Origin: Bradyrhizobium sp. dw_78
GTDB taxonomy: Bacteria > Pseudomonadota > Alphaproteobacteria > Rhizobiales > Xanthobacteraceae
Assembly (NCBI RefSeq): GCF_018449525.1
Contig: NZ_JAAVUS010000001.1
Coordinates: 992,001-1,056,000 of the forward strand
Length of the DNA: 64,000 bases
Direction: 5' to 3'
Both the position numbers and the translations under genes were made by a program. A model generated the notes under the pieces. It was not told the DNA's origin and did no database searches. It saw only the letters and a program-made list of their open reading frames with translations. Positions within the stretch are counted from its first letter, which is position 1, and each line of letters starts with the position of its first letter. Shown here in pieces: positions 56,067 to 64,000 of the stretch.

Positions 56067-57488
56067 TTACTTCTTCGGCGGCTTCGGCCACGGCTTTTGC
56101 GGCCCCCGCAGCGCCTCGAACGCCTTGGCCATGCCGAGCACGCCGATGTCGTCGAAGCGGCGGCCGATGATCTGCACGCCGATCGGAAACCCCTTCTTGT
56201 CGTAGCCGCCATTGATCGACAGCGCCGGATTTTCCGACATGTTCCACGGCACCGTGTAGCAGATGTGTTCGAACGGCTTTTCGGGATCGTTGATCGGGGC
56301 GGCGAGTTCGGCGGCGAAGTTCACCACCGGCGATACCGGCGAGATCACATAGTCGAGGTCGGTGAACAGCTTGGCGGCGGCGGACCGGATCGCCATTGTG
56401 GCATTGAAGCCGCGAACCACCTCGACGCCCGACAACTTCGCGCCTCGCTCCGCCCATTGAGAGATATAGGGCAGCGTCCTGGCACGCTCTTCCGGCGCGA
56501 GCTTCGACAAATCATCCCACATCCGGGCGCGCCAGAAATTGTCCAGCCCTTCGAGCATCTCGCGCGTCAATATGCCTTCGACTTCGGTGACCACGGCGCC
56601 TGCCGATTCGAACGCTTTGGCTGCTTTGACGGCGACCTCGCGGACTTCCTTTTCCAGCTTTTGTCCGACCGCGAGATTGAGCATCAGCCCGAGCCGCAGC
56701 TTGCGCGGCGATTTTTCGAGCGCCTTCCAATTGATGTCATGCGCGGGCAGGCTCATGCCGTCGCGGCGGTCGGGTTTCGACAGCACGGCCATCATCAGTG
56801 CAGCGTCGTCGACGGTGCGGGTTATCGGGCCAGCGACGCGGCCGACATAGGGCGGATCGATCGGAACCCGCCCAAGGCTGGGTTTCAGGCCGACCAGGCC
56901 GCACCAGCACGCTGGCAGCCGCACCGAGCCGCCGATGTCGGTGCCGAGATGCAGCGGGCCATAGCCGGCCGCGGCCGCCGCACCGGCGCCGGAACTCGAT
57001 CCGCCCGGATTCTTGGCTAGGTCCCAGGGATTGCGGGTGAGGGGATGGAAGCTCGACAGGCCGGACGACAGCATGCCGTAATCCGGCATCGTGGTCTTGG
57101 AGAAGATGATGGTGCCGGCTTCGCGCAACCGCGCCGCAGGCGGCGCATCCACCGCCGCCGGGACCAGTTTGTTGCTGGCCGCTCCGAGCGGAATGGGCAC
57201 GCCCTTGGTCGCGATATTCTCCTTGATGGTGACGGGAATGCCGTCGAGCGAACCGGATGGCGCGCCGTTCTGCCAGCGCTCGGTCGATGCTTTCGCAGCG
57301 GCGATGGCGCCTTCCGGATCGAACGCATATAGCGCCTTGATGTGCGGTTCCCACTCCGCGACATGGGCCAGTACGTCCTCCAGCACATCGGACGGCGAAA
57401 ATTGTTTGCTGCGATATCCTGCCAGCAGATCGACGGCGGAAAGATCGTACAGCGGCGTTACCGCGTCCTCCGATGTTGGTTTATGCAT
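56067..57488 (-). CDS. Amidase (amidase signature family)
   Basis: A 473-residue Ser-cisSer-Lys hydrolase. Catalytic residues are Lys89 (VTIKENIATKG), the cis-Ser in GGSSSGAGA near 165 and the nucleophile Ser188 in GTDIGGSVR. It hydrolyses a carbon-nitrogen amide bond; GatA is excluded by the absence of gatBC and by the AtzF/indoleacetamide-like architecture. ATG 57488 overlaps the M20 stop codon by eight bases. It lies downstream of the M20 and MlrC-type genes and the dipeptide transporter, so a peptide or amide substrate imported by that transporter is plausible. Confidence 0.93.
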   Translation of the reverse strand: MHKPTSEDAVTPLYDLSAVDLLAGYRSKQFSPSDVLEDVLAHVAEWEPHIKALYAFDPEGAIAAAKASTERWQNGAPSGSLDGIPVTIKENIATKGVPIPLGAASNKLVPAAVDAPPAARLREAGTIIFSKTTMPDYGMLSSGLSSFHPLTRNPWDLAKNPGGSSSGAGAAAAAGYGPLHLGTDIGGSVRLPACWCGLVGLKPSLGRVPIDPPYVGRVAGPITRTVDDAALMMAVLSKPDRRDGMSLPAHDINWKALEKSPRKLRLGLMLNLAVGQKLEKEVREVAVKAAKAFESAGAVVTEVEGILTREMLEGLDNFWRARMWDDLSKLAPEERARTLPYISQWAERGAKLSGVEVVRGFNATMAIRSAAAKLFTDLDYVISPVSPVVNFAAELAAPINDPEKPFEHICYTVPWNMSENPALSINGGYDKKGFPIGVQIIGRRFDDIGVLGMAKAFEALRGPQKPWPKPPKK

Positions 57489-58653
57489 GGGCGGCCACCG
57501 GCAAGCGGGTTTCGACGATGCGCGCGAACATGCTGGCGCCGATCGGGATCACCTTGTCGTCGAACACGTAGCCGGGATTATGCACCGGCACCGAACCTTC
57601 ATGGCCAATCCAGAAATAGGCGCCGGGCACCGCGTGCAACATGTCCGCGAAATCCTCGCTGCCCATCTTGGGATGCGACCGCGTGATGACCTTGGCGGGA
57701 TCCACGATCGTGCGCGCGACGTTTTCGACCACGCCGGAATGTTCTTCCTGGTTGACCAGCACGCTGAAGATGTCGCGGATGTCGACCGATATCTCGACCT
57801 GGAAGGCGCTGGCGATGCCGGCGCAGATCGCCCGCATCCGCTCGCGGATCAGCGTGCGCACCTCGTCGGAAAACGCGCGCACCGTGCCGCACAGCCTGGC
57901 CTCGCCGGGAATTACATTGTAGGCGGAGCCCGAGTGGATCTGCGTGATCGACAGCACCGCCGACTGCAGGGGATCGACGTTGCGGCTGACGATGGTCTGC
58001 AACGCCTGACCGACCGTCATCGCGATCACGACTGCGTCTTTCGACCGCTCCGGCATCGCGCCATGCGCGCCATAGCCGTGGATGACGATGTCGAAGAAGT
58101 CCGCGCCGGCCATCGCCGGTCCCGGCATTACCGCAAGCTCACCGTGATTGAGATCTGGGGCGTTGTGAAGCCCGTAGATCTCGTCGCAGGGAAACTTGTC
58201 GAACAGCCCGTCCTTGATCATGGCCCGCGCGCCGCCGAGGCCTTCTTCCGCCGGCTGGAAGATGAAATGCACGGTGCCGTCGAAATTCCGGGTTTCGGCG
58301 AGATAGCGCGCGGTGCCGAGCAGGATGGTGGTGTGGCCGTCATGGCCGCAGCCGTGGAAACGGCCGGGAATGGTCGAACGCCATTTCAGATTGGTGTTTT
58401 CTTCCATCGGCAGCGCGTCCATGTCGGCACGCAGCCCGATGCGCCTGCCGCTATCGCCCTTGCCCCTGAGTACGCCGACGACGCCGGTGCCGCCGAGGCC
58501 GCGATGCACCTCGATGCCCCATTGCGTCAGCTTGTCGGCAACGATGCCGGAGGTGCGGACTTCCTCGAAGCCGATCTCCGGATGCGCATGCAGATCCCTG
58601 CGGATTGCGGTGAGTTCGTCGGCAAAGCCTTCGATGCGGTCGATATTGGGCAT
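57481..58653 (-). CDS. M20 family amidohydrolase (hippurate-hydrolase-like)
   Basis: A 390-residue zinc or manganese amidohydrolase of peptidase family M20D. Metal-site motifs are HGCGHDGHT (near 101-109) and QPAEEGLGG (Glu pair near 134-135), with His in HAHPEIGFEE and HSHPKMGSEDF near the C-terminus. RADMDALPM carries the catalytic-region Asp. Relatives remove N-acyl groups from amino acids (hippurate, indoleacetyl amino acids). It is five bases downstream of the MlrC-type gene and overlaps the amidase. Confidence 0.94.
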   Translation of the reverse strand: MPNIDRIEGFADELTAIRRDLHAHPEIGFEEVRTSGIVADKLTQWGIEVHRGLGGTGVVGVLRGKGDSGRRIGLRADMDALPMEENTNLKWRSTIPGRFHGCGHDGHTTILLGTARYLAETRNFDGTVHFIFQPAEEGLGGARAMIKDGLFDKFPCDEIYGLHNAPDLNHGELAVMPGPAMAGADFFDIVIHGYGAHGAMPERSKDAVVIAMTVGQALQTIVSRNVDPLQSAVLSITQIHSGSAYNVIPGEARLCGTVRAFSDEVRTLIRERMRAICAGIASAFQVEISVDIRDIFSVLVNQEEHSGVVENVARTIVDPAKVITRSHPKMGSEDFADMLHAVPGAYFWIGHEGSVPVHNPGYVFDDKVIPIGASMFARIVETRLPVAAHA

Positions 58654-58658
58654 GTCTG

Positions 58659-60200
58659 TTATCCGATGGCGGAGGAGGAGGGTGAAGCTGATTTTGTCGC
58701 AGGCGTAAAGGGGGCACCATTGGGCTTAATGCGAATGCCCGGACGCAAACGTTGCCAGGGCAGCGCCGCAGTATCGGCCGGCATCGCGCCGGGCGCGGCG
58801 CAGATCAAGAGCCGTTCGGCGATCGGCTCGAAATCGGCGCGGAAATGCACCGAACTCTTGTTGACGAGGATCGATTGCTCGGTCGGTTCGATTCCGACAT
58901 AACGGTACATCGATTGATCCGCGAGCTGGGCCTTGTGCGAGCTCACGACCACCCGGACATCGCCGATCCGCAACGCCGCCGACGGTCCCATGTCCATGTC
59001 GCGGCCGCCATAATAAGGGCCCGGTGCGATGAATTGTCCGTCGGACAGTTTTTCGACGAAAAATCTTTCCTCGTAAGGCGCGTCGCCGGGAATGCCCGAC
59101 TTGCCGCCGAGCGCGAGCGTCACGGTGGCGCCGACGCCTGCGGCATGAACCGCCCTGGCGGCTTCGGGATCGTAGATCACGCCGATCGCGGCTTTGGTTG
59201 CCTTGTTGCGCACCAGCGCCCGCAGCATGCCGGTGGTGTCGGAGTCGCCGCCGGCGCCGGGATTGTCCTGGGTATCGGCGATGATGATCGGCTTCCGCGC
59301 CGTCTTCGCCAATTCCATCGCGTGGCGCACGCCGTCATCGGGCGAATAGATCCGGCCGTCGAAATCGTTTTCGTGGCCGACAATGATGTTCGTGATCGCA
59401 TCGGCCGCGGCGTCGGCATCGGCCTGGGTCCGGCCATAGGCGAACACGCTCGGTCCGCAATCTCGAAAGTCGGCGGCTGGAAAGCCTGGCGCAAAGGACA
59501 GCGTCGGCACCGCCTCGCTCTCCAGCGCCGCCAATTTTTGATAGATGCCCTTGGTGGGCTGGTCGTTGGTGCATTGCCAACTGATCGGAATCAGGAACGG
59601 CAATTGCCGGAATGCTTTTGCGAATTTCTGTTTGGATTGCAGCAACAGCAAAAGATGCCGCGCGGCGGCGCGGCCGGTGTCGGCCATGTCGACATGCGGA
59701 TAGGTGCGGTAGGCGATCAGCGCGTCGGCGTGTTCGATCATGGCCGGCGTAACATTGGCGTGCAGGTCGAGGCTGACCACCAGCGGCAGATCCTTGCCGA
59801 TCACGTTGCGCACGCGCGCCAGAATTTCGCCTTCGCCGTCGTCGAAATGTTCCGTGACCATGGCGCCGTGCAGATCAAGATAGACGGCATCGAGCGGCGG
59901 TCCTGCGCTCCTGATGCCATCGACCATCACGTTCACAATGCGCTCGAACGCATCTTCGGTGACATACGCCGAAGGACTGGCGCCGCATGAGATGGTCGGC
60001 ACCAGTTCCCAGCCATTGGCGTCCGCAGCCTCGACGAAACCCGCCAGCCCGACATTGATATGCCGCATCACCTTCAGCACGTCGGGGCCGCGCGCCATCG
60101 CCGGCCAGCCGCCGCCATGCACGAAAGCCTCATAGGTCGCCTTCGTCGGCGCGAAGGTGTTGGTCTCGTGCAGGAAACCGCCAATGGCGATCCGGGTCAT
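58659..60200 (-). CDS. M81 family metallopeptidase (MlrC-like)
   Basis: A 513-residue protein with the MlrC architecture: N-terminal IAIGGFLHETNTFAPTK, the metal-binding DLHGAMVTEHFDDGEGEILA and SLDLHANVT, and a C-terminal MlrC domain with ADTQDNPGAGGDSDTTGMLR. MlrC of sphingomonads completes microcystin breakdown by cleaving the linear tetrapeptide or Adda amide. Most relatives have unknown substrates. It is first of the three hydrolase genes after the dipeptide ATPase (164-base gap). Confidence 0.93.
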   Translation of the reverse strand: MTRIAIGGFLHETNTFAPTKATYEAFVHGGGWPAMARGPDVLKVMRHINVGLAGFVEAADANGWELVPTISCGASPSAYVTEDAFERIVNVMVDGIRSAGPPLDAVYLDLHGAMVTEHFDDGEGEILARVRNVIGKDLPLVVSLDLHANVTPAMIEHADALIAYRTYPHVDMADTGRAAARHLLLLLQSKQKFAKAFRQLPFLIPISWQCTNDQPTKGIYQKLAALESEAVPTLSFAPGFPAADFRDCGPSVFAYGRTQADADAAADAITNIIVGHENDFDGRIYSPDDGVRHAMELAKTARKPIIIADTQDNPGAGGDSDTTGMLRALVRNKATKAAIGVIYDPEAARAVHAAGVGATVTLALGGKSGIPGDAPYEERFFVEKLSDGQFIAPGPYYGGRDMDMGPSAALRIGDVRVVVSSHKAQLADQSMYRYVGIEPTEQSILVNKSSVHFRADFEPIAERLLICAAPGAMPADTAALPWQRLRPGIRIKPNGAPFTPATKSASPSSSAIG

Positions 60201-60363
60201 GACGTCAGTCTCGGTCCGTGAAATTGCGCGACGTTAGCCCCGTCATCGAGGGCCGCGCAAGCTGCCAGGCAATCCGCCCCCGCATGGCCTCGAACCATTT
60301 TCGGATTGCTGTGCGGAGCCCTCGGGCGCATTCGTGCGCGCCGCCACCCGCCATCAAGGTGCG

Positions 60364-62013
<1,650 letters not shown>

Positions 62014-62024
62014 GCGATTACTCT

Positions 62025-62110
62025 TGTCATTGCGAGGAGCGTCAGCGACGGAGCAATCCATTGCTTCCGCTCGCCGCGCGATGGATTGCTTCGCTGCGCT
62101 CGCAATGACG
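62025..62110. repeat. Repeat family D, full copy
   Basis: TTGTCATTGCGAGGAGCGTC, CGACGGAGCAATCCATTGC and GATGGATTGCTTCGCTGCGC then TCGCAATGACG. A near-perfect palindrome inside the transporter operon, between dppC and the ATPase gene. Confidence 0.8.
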
Positions 62111-62128
62111 TGGCTATTTCCACCAAAT

Positions 62129-63019
62129 TCATTTGCCGCCCTCGCGCTGTTTCATGCGGGGATCCAGCGCGTCGCGCGCGGCGTCGCCGATCAGATTGAT
62201 GCTGAGGATCGCAATCGACAGCATCAAGCCCGGCCAGAAGATCAGTGACGGCTTGATCTGAAAATAGGCGCGGCCTTCCGCCATCATGTTGCCCCAGGTC
62301 GGCGTCTCCGGGTTGATGCCGGCGCCGAGGAACGACAGGATCGCTTCGGTGAGGATGGCGGAGGCGCAGACGTAAGTGCCTTGCACGATCAGCGGCGCGA
62401 TCGTGTTCGGCATCAGGTGCCGCCACATAATCTTGGGCAGGCTGGAGCCGACGGAGATCGCGGCTTCGACATAGGGTTCCTCGCGCGCCGACAGCACCAC
62501 GGCGCGGACCAGCCGCGCCACCCGCGGAATTTCGGGGATGGTAATGGCGATCAGCACCGTCGCTGGGCTTGCGCCCGACAACGAGACTACGGCGATGGCG
62601 AGCAGGATGCTGGGCATCGCCATCAGGCCGTCCATGATGCGCATCATCACCGCGTCGACCCATTTGAAGAAGCCGGAGACGAGACCGACGGCAAGGCCGA
62701 TGATGATGGAGAAGATGGCGGCGCCCAGACCGATCACCAGCGAAATTCGTCCGCCATAGAGCGTCCGTGACAGCACGTCGCGGCCGTAAGCGTCGGTGCC
62801 GAGCCAGAATTGCGCGTTGGACGGCTTCAGCCGTTGCGCCGGCGCGAGCAGCAGCGGATCGTGCGGCGCCAGTAACGGCGCCAGGATCGCAGAGGCGATG
62901 ATCAGCCCGAGACAGACCGTGGCGGCGGCGATGATCGGCGTTGAAGTCAGGAATCCGAACCGCGGCCGCAGCGGCGTGGTGATCGGGATGGACGGCTCGG
63001 GAAGGGTTTCGATCGCCAT
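62129..63019 (-). CDS. Dipeptide/oligopeptide ABC transporter permease (DppC type)
   Basis: A 296-residue inner-membrane permease. It has the DppC-typical LGTDAYGRDVLSRTLYGGR in the periplasmic loop, the coupling motif EEPYVEAAISVGSSLPKIM, LSFLGAGINPETPTWGNMM, and six transmembrane helices. It follows dppB by 12 bases in the same operon. Confidence 0.95.
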   Translation of the reverse strand: MAIETLPEPSIPITTPLRPRFGFLTSTPIIAAATVCLGLIIASAILAPLLAPHDPLLLAPAQRLKPSNAQFWLGTDAYGRDVLSRTLYGGRISLVIGLGAAIFSIIIGLAVGLVSGFFKWVDAVMMRIMDGLMAMPSILLAIAVVSLSGASPATVLIAITIPEIPRVARLVRAVVLSAREEPYVEAAISVGSSLPKIMWRHLMPNTIAPLIVQGTYVCASAILTEAILSFLGAGINPETPTWGNMMAEGRAYFQIKPSLIFWPGLMLSIAILSINLIGDAARDALDPRMKQREGGK

Positions 63020-63031
63020 AAATATCGGCCT

Positions 63032-63973
63032 TTAGTAGCGGATTCTGGGATCGAGCAGAGTATAGGCGAGATCGATCATCAGGTTGACCAGAACATAGAC
63101 GAACGAGGTCAACAGGATCATGCCCTGGATCACGGGATAATCGCGCGCCAGCACGGCATCGACGGTGAGGCGTCCGATCCCCGGCAGGTTGAACACGCTC
63201 TCGGTGACGACGACGCCCGAGATCAGCAGCGTGAATCCGGTCCCGATCACGGTGATCACCGGCACGGCGGCATTGCGCAGCGCGTGCCGCATCAGCACCC
63301 CCGATTCGTTGATCCCCTTGGCGCGCGCGGTGCGCACGTAATCCTCGCCCAGCACATCCAGCATCGCCGCACGGGTCATGCGGGCGATCAGCGCGATATA
63401 GATAAAGGATAGTGAGATGGTCGGCAGGATGATCCGTTCGAAGAACGGTCCAAGGCCCGAGGTGATGCTGCGGAATCCCTGCACCGGCACCCAGCGCAGA
63501 TCGAGGGCAAAGATCTGGATCAGCACGTAACCGATCACGAACACCGGGACCGAGAAGCCGAGCACCGAGAGACCCATCACGAAGCGGTCGATCCAGGTGC
63601 CGTGCTTCCATGCTGCGATCACGCCGAGCGGCACCGCGACAAGGATGCTGAGGATGATCGTTGACAAGGCAATGCTGATCGACGGCTCGATGCGCTGGCC
63701 GACCATTTGCAGCACCGGCACGTTGGAAATCAGGGAAACGCCGAGATCGCCATGCAGAAGCTTGCCGATCCAGGTGATGAACTGGACATAAAGCGGCTCA
63801 TTCAACCCGAGCGAGGTGCGGATGCGTTCGAGCTGCGCGGGCGTAGCGTTGTCGCCGGCCAGAATCGCGGCGGGGTCGCCCGGCGTCAGCCGCAGCAGCA
63901 GAAACACGAACAATGCTACCACGCCCATGACGGGAATGGCGGCCAGCACACGGCGAAGCAGATATCCGAGCAT
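63032..63973 (-). CDS. Dipeptide/oligopeptide ABC transporter permease (DppB type)
   Basis: A 313-residue inner-membrane permease. It starts MLGYLLRRVLAAIPVMGVVA and has the RLTPGDPAAILAGDNATP loop, the coupling region GEDYVRTARAKGINESGVLM, and six helices ending LLDPRIRY. It is first among the genes visible here. A substrate-binding protein is expected just beyond the right edge of the window but is not seen. Confidence 0.95.
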   Translation of the reverse strand: MLGYLLRRVLAAIPVMGVVALFVFLLLRLTPGDPAAILAGDNATPAQLERIRTSLGLNEPLYVQFITWIGKLLHGDLGVSLISNVPVLQMVGQRIEPSISIALSTIILSILVAVPLGVIAAWKHGTWIDRFVMGLSVLGFSVPVFVIGYVLIQIFALDLRWVPVQGFRSITSGLGPFFERIILPTISLSFIYIALIARMTRAAMLDVLGEDYVRTARAKGINESGVLMRHALRNAAVPVITVIGTGFTLLISGVVVTESVFNLPGIGRLTVDAVLARDYPVIQGMILLTSFVYVLVNLMIDLAYTLLDPRIRY

Positions 63974-64000
63974 CGTTACCCATCACACAAGCGTTAACCG

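Noticed and set aside
58659..60200. A microcystin degradation cluster (mlrABCD)
   Set aside because: Only the MlrC-like gene is present; mlrA, mlrB and mlrD are absent, and MlrC relatives are common with other substrates.

Overview
The window comes from a high-GC alphaproteobacterium of the Bradyrhizobium / Rhodopseudomonas type (Nitrobacteraceae). This is inferred from four things: the codon-position GC bias, the gene families present (usg, DUF2934, DUF2778, DUF4189, pca and Liv gene orders), groESL with a CIRCE-like site, and many short palindromic intergenic repeats typical of these chromosomes. It reads as ordinary chromosome. I see no phage, plasmid, transposase, CRISPR array, rRNA or tRNA gene.

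Layout. 1-5.6 kb: a partial DUF2235 hydrolase, purB, a TetR regulator and rpe. 5.8-6.6 kb: an EF-hand protein behind a perfect sigma-54 type promoter motif. 6.7-11.2 kb: a P1 (DmpA-like) peptidase, a large MASE4-PAS-PAS hybrid histidine kinase and a divergent single-domain response regulator. 11.3-16.5 kb: a complete branched-chain amino acid type ABC transporter (livH-livM-livG-livF, then a binding protein). 17.7-20.5 kb: pcaB-pcaD-pcaC of the protocatechuate branch. 20.7-27.6 kb: a carbon-monoxide-dehydrogenase-type molybdenum hydroxylase cluster (coxG, coxS, coxM, coxD, coxE, two XdhC pieces, a MoeA-like/MocA fusion) with no catalytic large subunit (coxL). A 17-bp triple tandem repeat sits where coxL would be expected.

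27.8-38 kb: small conserved hypothetical genes (DUF4189, DUF2000, PhzF, DUF72, DUF2934, DUF2214), a GT2-GtrA / GT39 pair that probably decorates an envelope lipid, a DUF2778 protein, and a signal peptidase I remnant deleted through its active site. 38.2-40.3 kb: groES-groEL with promoter, CIRCE-like operator and terminator. 40.5-45.4 kb: usg, a cupin with a histone-like tail, a nucleoside transporter, an MFS exporter and an SDR.

45.4-49.8 kb: a four-gene operon encoding a circularly permuted ATP-grasp enzyme, an alpha-E protein, a transglutaminase-like protein and the Anbu proteasome-like peptidase. This is the most system-like locus in the window, and its substrate is not established. 50-55 kb: a CinA-like MoCF protein, xanthine phosphoribosyltransferase, a conserved hypothetical, a MetE-C-like methyltransferase, a GST and a HCCA isomerase. 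55-64 kb: a crotonase, then an amidase, M20 amidohydrolase, MlrC-type metallopeptidase and dipeptide ABC transporter (dppDF fusion, dppC, dppB). The last group looks like an uptake-and-hydrolysis cluster for a peptide or amide substrate.

Repeat families are labelled A-F here for cross-reference. The labels are mine, and copies were matched by eye.
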